Source: Microbulbifer sp. A4B17 (GTDB lineage Bacteria; Pseudomonadota; Gammaproteobacteria; Pseudomonadales; Cellvibrionaceae). Taken from it: a stretch of 64,000 nucleotides of DNA. Both the position numbers and the translations under genes were made by a program. Every line of letters begins with the position of its first letter. The first letter of the stretch is position 1. Under the pieces are notes generated by a model. It searched no databases. It was not told the origin of the DNA and saw only the letters and a program-made list of their open reading frames with translations. The stretch covers positions 124,001-188,000 of the forward strand of contig NZ_CP029064.1 of assembly GCF_003076275.1 (NCBI RefSeq), read 5' to 3'. Of this stretch, positions 25,966 through 35,156 are shown piece by piece.

Positions 25966-26055
25966 GTGTTCCCCGCACCTGTGGGGCTAAACCGGCATCC
26001 CCCAATCTTCCGCATACCGCTTCGCTGTATTCCCCGCTTTTGCGGGGTCTGCCAA
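25966..26055 (+). CRISPR. Orphan type I-E CRISPR remnant (two repeats, one 32-base spacer)
   Basis: Repeat 1 at 25966-25994 is 29 bases: GTGTTCCCCGCACCTGTGGG followed by GCTAAACCG, a clear type I-E repeat with the hairpin CCCCGC...GTGGGG. A spacer of exactly 32 bases follows (25995-26026). Repeat 2 at 26027-26055 begins GTATTCCCCGC, keeps the GCGGGG arm and then diverges, as terminal repeats do. No cas gene is found anywhere in the window. The array sits just downstream of an SRPBCC gene read from the other strand, whose terminator function repeat 2 might also serve. Confidence 0.8.
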
Positions 26056-26059
26056 GTCG

Positions 26060-26503
26060 CTAGTAACTATTCGGGTTGCCGGTCCCACCCTTGAGATATT
26101 CCTGTAGACTTCCGGGCAGGTAGTAGTCCCAGCCGCTTTTACACATGTCCCAGCACTTCATCTCTGGAGACAGGCCAATATGGGTGAAAGTAAGGCGGGT
26201 TCCACCGGGTTCACTGGCAAATTCAAATCGGAGAGTACTGCCCTCCCACTCTTTGGGGTCATCGACCTGCTCAGAAACCATAAAAGACTCGATACACTCA
26301 AGTTCGATCAGTTTCTGCGGTACCAGGGCTTTGGCGCGGAATACCCAGTAAGACTGGCCGCCAAACCCGGTTTTGGCGGTATCACCCACCGCCAGGAAAG
26401 GGCCGCTGGTTGGAGTCCACCACTGGGACATCTTTTCAGCAACTGCCCGGTAAGCTTCTTCCTGGGTGACAGGGCTTAAGAAAGAGGTGGTGTAGTCAGG
26501 CAT
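26060..26503 (-). CDS. SRPBCC (START/AHSA1-like) domain protein
   Basis: A 147-residue single-domain protein of the Bet v1-like superfamily. Seen: N-terminal SFLSPVTQEEAYRAVAEKMSQWW, central aromatic-rich strands (QSYWVFRAKALVPQKLIELE), GSTLRFEFASEPGGTRLTFTH and the C-terminal helix with CKSGWDYYLPGSLQEYLKGG. These match the activator-of-Hsp90-ATPase-like (AHSA1) group, which binds hydrophobic ligands; no specific ligand is indicated. Monocistronic, ending against the CRISPR remnant. Confidence 0.85.
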   Translation of the reverse strand: MPDYTTSFLSPVTQEEAYRAVAEKMSQWWTPTSGPFLAVGDTAKTGFGGQSYWVFRAKALVPQKLIELECIESFMVSEQVDDPKEWEGSTLRFEFASEPGGTRLTFTHIGLSPEMKCWDMCKSGWDYYLPGSLQEYLKGGTGNPNSY

Positions 26504-26893
26504 GATTGTCTTCCCTTTTGGTTAACATTGCTGGAGCAAATTTGAATATAACTTTTAGCAGCTGGCGCTACTTTCACAAGCTTGTATCCCCATTAATTTT
26601 GTTTGTAAATATGAAAATATTTATGGTTTTTGTTAATAGCCGCCACCTTTTATTTTTTTAACTTTGCTTAATCAATGTTATTTCCCAAAAGAAATTTTCA
26701 TTCAAAAAGTTTAAAGACTTAGATTGGTAATCTTTCCAAAAGTGAGGCAACAATCTGATGTATATCAATAAATCGCTAGGTACTCCGCCTGCATAATGCA
26801 TTCGCACTGGGATAACTGCTGTGATCGGGAATGGTTTCGGTCATATTTGTGCAGTTGCCTTCCACCCAAAATATTTTTGCAAAGGAACGGCGA
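26504..26893. promoter_or_regulatory. Divergent promoter region of SRPBCC and porin genes
   Basis: A 390-base AT-rich divergent gap. TTGATGTATATCAA-like elements around 26754-26767 (CTGATGTATATCAA) resemble an FNR/CRP-type palindrome, which would fit a porin under metabolic control, but the match is only approximate. No gene is seen. Confidence 0.3.
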
Positions 26894-28093
26894 ATGAAAC
26901 AACAGAAATTGTCCACCGTAATCGCGGCCATCATCCTTGGAGTTTCCAGTTATCAGGCAATCGCAGCAGAGAATGAAAGCGCAACATTAACTGACGCTCT
27001 CAATTCAGGAGAGGTGGGAGTGAATCTTCGCTACCGGGTAGAGCATGTTGATCAGGACAATATTGATGATGTAGCCGTCGCCTCAACCTTGAGAACCCGG
27101 TTGAACTGGACCAGTGGCAGCTACCGTGGTTTTGATGCATTCTTTGAGGTGGATAACATCAGTGAAATCGGTAACGACAATTACAACTCCACGGTAAATG
27201 GCAATACTGAGCATCCCGTAGTTGTTGATCCCCAGGGCACTGAGGTAAATCAAGCCTATTTAAAGTACAACGGATTTAACTCCAAAGTAATCGCCGGTCG
27301 ACAGCGGATTAACCTGGATGGCCAGCGCTTTGTCGGTGGCGTGGGTTGGCGCCAGAATGAACAAACGTACGATGGCTTGCGTTATCAGTTTGGCGGAGAA
27401 GGGGAGTTGCAGCTGGATTACAGCTATATCTACAACGTAAACCGCATTTATGGTGAAGATAGTGCTCGCTCGGACCTGGACGGAGATATTCAACTGTTTC
27501 ATGCCAGCTATCCGCTGGTAGAAGAGCATAAGTTGACCGCCTTCTTCTACAACCTGGACCTGGATAACGCTGTGAACTTTTCAGCGCGTACTTTTGGTGC
27601 CGGTTATCGAGGCGATTTTGGCCTGTTTGAAACCCAGCTGAGTTATGCCCGCCAGGAGGATATTGGCAGTAATCTCAGTGATTTTTCCGCGGATTATTAC
27701 CTTGCGGAAATTGCCGCTCCATTGGGGCCAGTGAAAGGCAAACTGGGCTATGAGGTGTTGGGTTCAGACGATGGTGTTGGTTTTAGTACCCCACTGGCAA
27801 CACTTCACAAGTTCCAGGGATACACTGATAAGTTTATAGAAACTCCTGCAGATGGTGTTGAGGATTTATATCTCGGTGCCAGCCTGGCGCTTGCCGGTGG
27901 TGACTTGGGTATTACTTATCACAGTTTTGAAGCCAATGAAGGTTCAGCGGATTACGGCAGTGAGTGGAATATCAGTTACGGCCATGAATTTAATGAATAT
28001 TTCTCCGCATTAGTGAAATATGCTACTTACGATGCAGAAGATTACAGTGCAGATACTGATAAATTTTGGTTGATGCTTACAGCCAAATTCTGA
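26894..28093 (+). CDS. Outer-membrane porin, alginate-export-like beta barrel
   Basis: A 399-residue predicted outer-membrane channel. Seen: signal peptide (MKQQKLSTVIAAIILGVSSY, cleaved after about AIAA), then alternating amphipathic strands rich in aromatic residues and Asp/Asn turns, and a terminal aromatic Phe (LMLTAKF). The N-terminal run GVNLRYRVEHVDQDN and TLRTRLNWTSGSYRGFDAFF are typical of the alginate-export/porin group. The ATG at 26894, with AAGGA upstream, starts the signal peptide; the frame extends back to 26831 without support. The solute is unknown. Confidence 0.85.
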   Translation: MKQQKLSTVIAAIILGVSSYQAIAAENESATLTDALNSGEVGVNLRYRVEHVDQDNIDDVAVASTLRTRLNWTSGSYRGFDAFFEVDNISEIGNDNYNSTVNGNTEHPVVVDPQGTEVNQAYLKYNGFNSKVIAGRQRINLDGQRFVGGVGWRQNEQTYDGLRYQFGGEGELQLDYSYIYNVNRIYGEDSARSDLDGDIQLFHASYPLVEEHKLTAFFYNLDLDNAVNFSARTFGAGYRGDFGLFETQLSYARQEDIGSNLSDFSADYYLAEIAAPLGPVKGKLGYEVLGSDDGVGFSTPLATLHKFQGYTDKFIETPADGVEDLYLGASLALAGGDLGITYHSFEANEGSADYGSEWNISYGHEFNEYFSALVKYATYDAEDYSADTDKFWLMLTAKF

Positions 28094-28132
28094 TTCTTTT
28101 GAGTTGGCAATTCGTAAATCGAGTTTGAAAGT

Positions 28133-28166
28133 GCTGGGCTCTGCTATTTAGGTAGCGGAGCCCAGC
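28133..28166. terminator. Bidirectional terminator between porin and CHRD genes
   Basis: GCTGGGCTCTGCT and AGCGGAGCCCAGC pair over 13 positions (one wobble) around an 8-base loop, between two convergent genes. Confidence 0.8.
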
Positions 28167-28206
28167 GCTGTCTTATCTCATCAGTGAATTTACAAGGAAA
28201 GGGAGT

Positions 28207-28884
28207 TTACTGTTCCATTTTTAAAAGGCCGGATACCTCACCTTTTGGGTCCAGCTGAGTATGTAGGTTAACAAAGACCTTTCCATCCATTAGCCCCTTG
28301 CGATAGGGCTCTTCCACCATCCATTTTCCCATAATATATCCACTGGTGCCTTCAGCGCATTTTTTTGCCAAGCCGTGTTTATCCTTGTCAGTTTTAGTCT
28401 CGGGCCAGTCGGGGACCATACCGGGGTGAGTGGGCATTCCACAGATGGTTTGGATAATGGGGCCACTGGGCTTACCTGGTTTGCAAATAGGGGGCTCTTG
28501 GCCTTGTCCAGTACATTGCATATGGAAATGTGACATTGCCACACCGCCCTTTGATAGATCGCTATAGCCAACCATAAAATTCAGCATATGTGTCTTGTTG
28601 TTGTAAGCGCCAATAAAGAAGCCACCTGCATCTTTGGGAGTTTGTGGATTGACTTTTTTACCGAGCATATTTTCATTGGCGGTGGTTAAATCAGATTTAA
28701 AAATGGTAAACATCTTGTCATTTCCTGCCTTGGACCAGGCTTTCTCACCACCAGCCCCATGTTTGGCACCTGAGGGATCTTTTTCTTTTTTATTGTGGCT
28801 ATCGGAAACCGTGAATGCGGAATAGGCCAGCAGAAATACTGCCAACATTAAGAAAGTGGCTCTGGGCAATGAACTCAGTTTCAT
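28207..28884 (-). CDS. Exported CHRD-domain protein
   Basis: A 225-residue exported protein. Seen: an N-terminal signal sequence (FLMLAVFLLAYSAFTVS), a Lys/Gly-rich linker, and a CHRD (chordin-like) domain recognisable by HMLNFMVGYSDLSKG, MSHFHMQC and the closing motif GKVFVNLHTQLDPKGEVSGLL. Cys pairs around residues 130-175 could form disulfides. CHRD domains occur in many extracellular bacterial proteins with no settled biochemical role. Monocistronic, convergent with the porin. Confidence 0.8.
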   Translation of the reverse strand: MKLSSLPRATFLMLAVFLLAYSAFTVSDSHNKKEKDPSGAKHGAGGEKAWSKAGNDKMFTIFKSDLTTANENMLGKKVNPQTPKDAGGFFIGAYNNKTHMLNFMVGYSDLSKGGVAMSHFHMQCTGQGQEPPICKPGKPSGPIIQTICGMPTHPGMVPDWPETKTDKDKHGLAKKCAEGTSGYIMGKWMVEEPYRKGLMDGKVFVNLHTQLDPKGEVSGLLKMEQ

Positions 28885-29230
28885 AAACCTCTCCTCTCTA
28901 TTAAATCGATATAGTCATTGCTTGATGGAATGGTTGGATGCCGGGCCATCGAGGAGGCTGATATTCACTAATATGAATTGGTGTGAATCACGGGATAGGC
29001 CAGCGATATGTACTTGTAGCATATGAGCTAGCTATTGCCCCTTGAGGGTCAATTTAGGAGTCAGTATTTTTGCTGCTGGCTAATTGGGTGAGTGGAATTT
29101 GGCATGAGGGGCTGCTTGGGTTTGCCGTTAGATCTGTGAAGATTATTAATAAAGATATTGGCCAGCTTAAAAAATAGGGGCTGCAATTAGTTGCTCACCC
29201 CTAATAACTTTTTATGAAGGTTGGGTGCTG
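28885..29230. other. Gap between CHRD gene and narX
   Basis: A 346-base region holding the CHRD promoter and the end of the narX transcript. No gene or strong structure seen. Confidence 0.4.
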
Positions 29231-31081
29231 TTACCCCACATCCTTCCAAACCAATTCCCGCTCGCGGGCATAGAGGGGAATAAAGTCGAATTGCACTTCG
29301 GTGCCCCCTTCATCGCGGCGACGAATATCCAGTTTTCCATTCAAGTTACTGGCGCGCTCCTGCATGATCGACATACCGAAGTGGTTGCGTTTTTCCGGCG
29401 CGCTACTGATGCCGATGCCGTTGTCGCGGATGCGCACGTTGAGGGAGTGGTTGTCGGCCTGGGTCAGGCTGATTTGCACCATATCCCCCTGGGAGTGGTA
29501 CACGGCATTTTGCGAGGCCTCGCGCACCAGTTGAAGCAGATGAATTTCCTCGTGGGGAGTTAACGGCACTTCGTCCAGATGGTAATCCAGCAGGACATTA
29601 ATCTGTGGGTGCTGTTCGCGGTAAGCGAGAATAGATTGCTCCAGGATACTACGCAGACCGCCTGGGCCTATTTGTAAGCGGAAGGTTGTAAGCAGTTCGC
29701 GGAGCTGGCGGTAGGAAGAATCCAGGCCCTCTTTCAGTTCTGTAATAATTTCCTCTACCTTGGACTTATCCACCTGCTCGCTGCGATTAGCGCGATTGAG
29801 TCGGGTGACCTGGATTTTCAGGTAGGACAGGGATTGGGCCAGGGAATCGTGCAGCTCGCGGGCGATGATCGCGCGTTCGTCCAACAGGGCAACACGGCGC
29901 TCCTGGGCTTCGCGTTCATTGATGGCGATGGCAGCGGTGACGCTGTCGGCAAAGGTGGCCAGGCGCTGTTGTTGCTCTTCATCAAGGCTCTCACCTCGGG
30001 GCAGGGTGCAGGTGAGTACACCATAATTGCGCTTGTCCACTTCCAGTGGGAATCGGTACACGCGTTGCTGGTCTTCATCGGAGGGGCCGCAGGTATTCAC
30101 GCAGATATGGCACTCACTTCCTGTGCACTGGGTATTGCCAAGCCCCTGTACCAGGTGCTCATAGGGCGCCTCGCCCTCCGGGGTCATCAGGCACAGGTCC
30201 AGGTTGTCCAGGTCTGCGACATTGGCAAATTCCCCCAGCCACTGGCCCAATTCCGCCCCCGTGAGTGGCCCTTCGCTAATGCGCCGCGCCAAACGGTATT
30301 GAAAGTCGAGCGCTTCGTGGCTCTTCTGCAGCTGGGAGGTTTTCAATTCCACGCGGTGGGCGAGGTCCTGGTGCGTCGCGTGGATTTCATCACTCATATA
30401 GTTGATGGTACGTGCCAGTACCCCCAGCTCATCCTCGCTGTTAATCTCCAAGCGGTGCTGGTTGAAGTCCCCCTGGGCGATGCTCAAGGAGCGATTGGTG
30501 AGTTGCTTAAGAGGTTGCTCCACAGAGCGGTGCAGTATGCACAGAGACAGGTAAACCAGGGTCACAATGGCAAACAGGGAACCCACCTGGACCAAACGCA
30601 GCAGGCTTATTTTTTCCTCGGCGATGGTTTGATAATCGAATACCAGGGTATTCACATCGCCGATAAAGGGCTCCAGCCGCTTGGCTAGTTGCAGGGAGTT
30701 CATGGCGGTGTGCCCAGCGGCAATGGACTCCAGTAGTGGGCGAATCTCACCCTCCCAGCTTTCGATCACCTTGCGGTAATTGCGCGCCGCGCGCAGGTTA
30801 TCGCTGGCGGTGAAGTCGGAAATACTGAGTACCCGCGTCAGGCGCGCGGCTACCTCGTCGGCAAGTTCGGTCGTGGCCTCAATGTCTCCGGAGGGAGCGG
30901 TAGCGGCGAGTCGGTAGCTCATTGCGCGCAGTGAGCCGGCCAGGTTCACCGCGGCGGCATCGTTTTCGGCGGCATCGGAGATAATATAGGACGCCACCAT
31001 AGAGCTCAGTGCTACCAGTACGGTGAGCAGCATCAGGGTGCCGATGCGGTAGACGATGGACTGTCGAATTCGGTTCAGCAT
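29231..31081 (-). CDS. narX: Nitrate/nitrite sensor histidine kinase NarX
   Basis: A 616-residue membrane kinase that senses nitrate and phosphorylates a NarL-type regulator. Seen: TM1 (IGTLMLLTVLVALSSMVASY), a periplasmic helical sensor starting NLAGSLRAMSYRLAA (the P-box-like region), and TM2 near residue 165 (VGSLFAIVTLVYLSLCI). A HAMP domain and a central GAF-like module with Cys residues (TQCTGSECHICVNTC) follow, then a HisKA_3 H-box (RAIIARELHDSLAQSLSYL) and an HATPase domain (REASQNAVYHS, IRDNGIGI). The frame extends to 31186, but the ATG at 31081 begins the natural membrane anchor. No narL is present in the window. Divergent from narG. Confidence 0.92.
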   Translation of the reverse strand: MLNRIRQSIVYRIGTLMLLTVLVALSSMVASYIISDAAENDAAAVNLAGSLRAMSYRLAATAPSGDIEATTELADEVAARLTRVLSISDFTASDNLRAARNYRKVIESWEGEIRPLLESIAAGHTAMNSLQLAKRLEPFIGDVNTLVFDYQTIAEEKISLLRLVQVGSLFAIVTLVYLSLCILHRSVEQPLKQLTNRSLSIAQGDFNQHRLEINSEDELGVLARTINYMSDEIHATHQDLAHRVELKTSQLQKSHEALDFQYRLARRISEGPLTGAELGQWLGEFANVADLDNLDLCLMTPEGEAPYEHLVQGLGNTQCTGSECHICVNTCGPSDEDQQRVYRFPLEVDKRNYGVLTCTLPRGESLDEEQQQRLATFADSVTAAIAINEREAQERRVALLDERAIIARELHDSLAQSLSYLKIQVTRLNRANRSEQVDKSKVEEIITELKEGLDSSYRQLRELLTTFRLQIGPGGLRSILEQSILAYREQHPQINVLLDYHLDEVPLTPHEEIHLLQLVREASQNAVYHSQGDMVQISLTQADNHSLNVRIRDNGIGISSAPEKRNHFGMSIMQERASNLNGKLDIRRRDEGGTEVQFDFIPLYARERELVWKDVG

Positions 31082-31233
31082 TTCGGATTCACTTCGCCCT
31101 GGGGCGGTTGTGGATGGCTGATCTCTATTGTGCCGTCCATTGGCGCACAAAGTTGTGAGTACCACTAAAGACCGCCAGTTTTGCACATAATTTAACCTGA
31201 CGCCTGTTTTTTACGCAGAAGCCCTGTTATTGC

Positions 31234-31313
31234 TGGGGTAGGGCACCACCATAACGGCCCGCTGGCGCTGTTTCCCTACCCATTCGGGGGTAGATCGTCG
31301 CTTTTCTACCCCT
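31234..31313. promoter_or_regulatory. NarL-type heptamer cluster between narX and narG
   Basis: TACCCAT (31277-31283), two bases, then GGGGGTA (31286-31292) is a 7-2-7 inverted pair of TACYYMT-like heptamers, the preferred NarL/NarP arrangement. TACCCCT at 31307-31313 and TGGGGTA at 31234-31240 (the reverse of TACCCCA) are additional heptamers. They lie 90-170 bases before the narG start, consistent with nitrate induction of narGHJI. No good FNR palindrome was found in the gap (31082-31401). Confidence 0.65.
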
Positions 31314-31401
31314 TTTTGGTCAGGTGATCCTGCCGTCCCCCCCTTTTATATTCCCGTTAAACCGATGCTTTAACCGCATTTCGATGCCCTGGGAGTACCG
31401 C

Positions 31402-34400
31402 ATGAGCCATTTCCTGGACCGACTGAAATATCTGAAGAAACAAAAAGAGCCTTTTTCCGGAGGACACGGGGAAAAGACCAACGACGACCGCAGCTGGGAA
31501 GACGGTTATCGTCGCCGCTGGCAGTTCGACAAGATCGTGCGCTCCACCCACGGGGTGAATTGCACCGGCTCCTGCAGCTGGAAGATCTACGTTAAAGACG
31601 GCCTGGTCACCTGGGAGACCCAGCAGACCGATTACCCGCGCACCCGCCCGGACCTGCCCAACCACGAACCTCGAGGCTGCCCCCGTGGTGCCAGCTACTC
31701 CTGGTATATGTACTCGGCCAACCGCCTCAAGTACCCGAAGATCCGCAAACGCCTGGTAAAACTCTGGCGCGAAGCCAAGTTGAGATACAGCGACCCGGTA
31801 GAGGCCTGGGCCAGCATTGTCGAGGACCCGGCCAAGGCCAAGTCCTATAAAGAACGCCGGGGAATGGGTGGCTTTGTACGGATCAAATGGGATGAAGCCA
31901 ATGAGCTGATTGCCGCTGCAAACGTCTACACCACCAAGAATTACGGCCCGGACCGGGTGACCGGCTTCTCGCCGATTCCCGCCATGTCCATGGTGTCCTA
32001 CGCCGCCGGCGCCCGCTATCTGTCATTGATCGGCGGTAACTGCCTGAGTTTCTACGACTGGTATTGCGACCTGCCGCCCGCCTCTCCACAGATTTGGGGC
32101 GAGCAGACCGACGTGCCCGAGTCCGCCGACTGGTACAACTCCAATTACCTGATCGTGTGGGGCTCCAATGTGCCGCAGACCCGTACCCCGGATGCGCACT
32201 TCCTCAGCGAGGTGCGTTACAAGGGTGCCAAGACCTGCGTAATCACTTCCGACTACTCAGAGTGTTCCAAGTTTGGCGACACCTGGCTGGCACCTCGCCA
32301 GGGTACCGATGCGGCCCTGGCGATGGCCTTCGGCCACGTGATCCTGAAAGAATTCCACGTCGACAAGCCCAGTGCCTACTTCACCGAATATGTGCGCACC
32401 ACCACCGATATGCCGATGCTGGTGACCCTGGAAGAGCGCGACGGCAAGCTGGTACAGGGCCGCTTCCTGCGCGCCTCCGATCTGGCGGATGACCTCGGCC
32501 AGGACAACAACCCGGAGTGGAAGACCATCGCCGTCAACCATGATGGCCAGTTGGTTTCCCCTCAGGGCTCAGTGGGCTATCGATGGGGCGAGCAGGGAAA
32601 ATGGAATATTGAGCAGCGCGATGGCCTCAGTGGCGAAGAAGTGGAGCTGAAGCTCAGCCTGAAAGACTGCGCTGATGAAATTGCCCAGGTGGCCTTCCCA
32701 TACTTTGGTGGCCAGACTCACGAACACGACTACTTCCAGCACACCGACCACAGCGATGTGATCGACTACAAGGTGCCGGTGAAGTTTGTGCAGAACAAAG
32801 ACGGCGAGGTGCTCAAGGTTGCCAGCGTCTACGACCTGACCCTGGCCAACTACGGCGTTGAACACGGCCTCGACGATCCCAACTGTGCCCACAGTTACGA
32901 CGAAGACAAGCCCTACACACCCGCCTGGCAGGAGAAGATCACTGGCTGTCACCGTGAGAACGTTATCCAGGTAGCGCGCGAGTTCGCCAATACCGCTGAC
33001 AAGACCCGTGGACGCTCCATGGTGATTGTGGGGGCTGCCCTCAACCACTGGTACCATATGGATATGAACTACCGTGGCCTCATCAATATGTTGATGATGT
33101 GCGGTTGTATCGGTCAGAGTGGCGGTGGCTGGGCCCACTATGTGGGGCAGGAAAAGCTGCGCCCGCAAACCGGCTGGACCCCCCTCGCTTTCGGCCTCGA
33201 CTGGCAGCGTCCGCCGCGCCATATGAACGGCACCTCCTTCTTCTACAACCACGCCAGCCAGTGGCGCTACGAGAAGTTGGAGATGGACGAAGTGGTTTCG
33301 CCGTTGGCCGACAAGAGCAAGTGGCAGGCTTCCATTATCGATTACAACAGCCGCGCCGAGCGTATGGGCTGGTTGCCCTCCGCACCGCAGCTGGGTATGA
33401 ACCCGCTGCAACTGACCAAAGATGCCGCCGCTGCGGGTATGTCCGCCAAGGATTACACCGTACAGCAGCTCAAGCGCGGCGCGCTCAAGTTCGCCAACCA
33501 GGACCCGGATAATCCGCAGAACTACCCGCGCAATATGTTCATCTGGCGCTCCAACCTGCTGGGTTCCTCCGGTAAGGGCCACGAGTACATGCTGCGCCAC
33601 CTGCTCGGCACCAAGCACGGCCTGATGGGTAAGGACCTGGGCGAAGCCGGCGGCAAGAAGCCGGAAGATGTGGCCTGGCACGATACCCCCAGTGAGGGCA
33701 AAGTCGATCTGCTGGTGACACTGGACTTCCGTATGTCCACCACCTGTCTCTATTCCGACATCGTGCTGCCAACGGCTACCTGGTATGAGAAGGACGATCT
33801 CAATACTTCCGATATGCACCCCTTTATCCACCCGCTCACCAAAGCGGTGGACCCGGCCTGGGAAGCGCGCAGCGACTGGGACATCTTCAAAGGTGTGGCG
33901 AAGAAATTCTCCGAGCTCACCGATGGCCACCTGGGGGTGGAGAAGGATTTGGTAACCCTGCCAATCCACCACGATACCCCCACCGAAATCGCCCAGCCCT
34001 TTGGGGTGAAGGCCTGGTGGAAGGGCGAGTGCGACCTGATCCCCGGCGTTACTGCGCCGAGCATGATCGAGGTGGAACGCGACTACCCCAACACCTACAA
34101 CCGCTTTACCTCTATCGGCCCATTGCTGGAAAAACTCGGCAACGGCGGTAAGGGCATCAGCTGGAATACCGATGACGAGGTGGACTTCCTCAAGAAGCTC
34201 AACCGCACCTGGAATGATGAAAGCGCCCGCGATGGCCGCGCCCGTATCGACAGCGCCGTAGATGCCGCTGAGATGATCCTGTCACTGGCCCCTGAAACCA
34301 ACGGCCAGGTAGCGGTGAAGGCCTGGGAAGCCCTGGGCAAGATTACCGGTCGCGATCACACCCATCTGGCCAAGCCCAAGGAAGACGAGAAGATCCGCTT

Positions 34401-35154
34401 CGCCGATATCGTGGCGCAGCCCCGCAAGATCATCTCCTCACCCACCTGGTCTGGCCTGGAAGATGAGCATGTGAGCTACAACGCCGGCTACACCAATGTG
34501 CACGAGATGATTCCCTGGCGCACCATCACTGGCCGCCAGCAGTTCTACCAGGATCACGAGTGGATGCGCGACTTCGGTGAGAACCTGTGTGTGTACAAGC
34601 CGCCCATCAACCTGAAAACCGTACAGCCGGTGCTGAACCAGAAGCCCAACGGTAACAAGGAGATCCTGCTGAACTGGATCACCCCGCACCAGAAGTGGGG
34701 CATCCACAGCACCTACTCCGACAACCTGCTGATGCTCACCCTGTCTCGCGGTGGCCCCATAGTGTGGATGAGTGAGAACGACGCCAAGCTGGCGGGTATT
34801 GAAGACAACGACTGGATCGAAATCTTCAACGTCAACGGCGCCATTGCCGCCCGTGCGGTGGTGTCCCAGCGGGTGCCCGACGGCATGGCCATGATGTACC
34901 ACGCCCAGGAGCGCATAGTGAATACACCGGGAGCGGAAACCACCGGCACCCGCGGCGGTATCCACAACTCCGTAACCCGCGCGGTGATGAAACCCACCCA
35001 TATGATCGGCGGCTACGCCCAGCAGTCCTATGGCTTCAACTACTACGGCACTGTCGGCTGTAACCGGGACGAGTTTGTGGTGGTGAGAAAAATGAACAAG
35101 GTCGACTGGCTGGATGGCGAAGACGTCAAAGAGCCGACCCGAGAGGAGGTGTAG
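31402..35154 (+). CDS. narG: Respiratory nitrate reductase alpha subunit NarG
   Basis: Molybdopterin-containing catalytic subunit reducing nitrate to nitrite at the cytoplasmic face of the membrane. Seen: 1250 residues, close to E. coli NarG. The N-terminal STHGVNCTGSCSWK supplies the His and first Cys ligands of the FS0 cluster. FYDWYCDLPPASPQIWGEQT holds the Asp that coordinates molybdenum. The C terminus has the MopB-binding region with RGGIHNSVTRAVMKPTHM. Start at 31402 with GGAG six bases before; upstream in-frame codons to 31324 lack support. First gene of narGHJI, two bases before narH. Confidence 0.98.
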   Translation: MSHFLDRLKYLKKQKEPFSGGHGEKTNDDRSWEDGYRRRWQFDKIVRSTHGVNCTGSCSWKIYVKDGLVTWETQQTDYPRTRPDLPNHEPRGCPRGASYSWYMYSANRLKYPKIRKRLVKLWREAKLRYSDPVEAWASIVEDPAKAKSYKERRGMGGFVRIKWDEANELIAAANVYTTKNYGPDRVTGFSPIPAMSMVSYAAGARYLSLIGGNCLSFYDWYCDLPPASPQIWGEQTDVPESADWYNSNYLIVWGSNVPQTRTPDAHFLSEVRYKGAKTCVITSDYSECSKFGDTWLAPRQGTDAALAMAFGHVILKEFHVDKPSAYFTEYVRTTTDMPMLVTLEERDGKLVQGRFLRASDLADDLGQDNNPEWKTIAVNHDGQLVSPQGSVGYRWGEQGKWNIEQRDGLSGEEVELKLSLKDCADEIAQVAFPYFGGQTHEHDYFQHTDHSDVIDYKVPVKFVQNKDGEVLKVASVYDLTLANYGVEHGLDDPNCAHSYDEDKPYTPAWQEKITGCHRENVIQVAREFANTADKTRGRSMVIVGAALNHWYHMDMNYRGLINMLMMCGCIGQSGGGWAHYVGQEKLRPQTGWTPLAFGLDWQRPPRHMNGTSFFYNHASQWRYEKLEMDEVVSPLADKSKWQASIIDYNSRAERMGWLPSAPQLGMNPLQLTKDAAAAGMSAKDYTVQQLKRGALKFANQDPDNPQNYPRNMFIWRSNLLGSSGKGHEYMLRHLLGTKHGLMGKDLGEAGGKKPEDVAWHDTPSEGKVDLLVTLDFRMSTTCLYSDIVLPTATWYEKDDLNTSDMHPFIHPLTKAVDPAWEARSDWDIFKGVAKKFSELTDGHLGVEKDLVTLPIHHDTPTEIAQPFGVKAWWKGECDLIPGVTAPSMIEVERDYPNTYNRFTSIGPLLEKLGNGGKGISWNTDDEVDFLKKLNRTWNDESARDGRARIDSAVDAAEMILSLAPETNGQVAVKAWEALGKITGRDHTHLAKPKEDEKIRFADIVAQPRKIISSPTWSGLEDEHVSYNAGYTNVHEMIPWRTITGRQQFYQDHEWMRDFGENLCVYKPPINLKTVQPVLNQKPNGNKEILLNWITPHQKWGIHSTYSDNLLMLTLSRGGPIVWMSENDAKLAGIEDNDWIEIFNVNGAIAARAVVSQRVPDGMAMMYHAQERIVNTPGAETTGTRGGIHNSVTRAVMKPTHMIGGYAQQSYGFNYYGTVGCNRDEFVVVRKMNKVDWLDGEDVKEPTREEV

Positions 35155-35156
35155 CA

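Noticed and set aside
31082..31401. FNR site upstream of narG
   Set aside because: TTGGTCAGGTGATCC near 31317 matches only one half of the palindrome.
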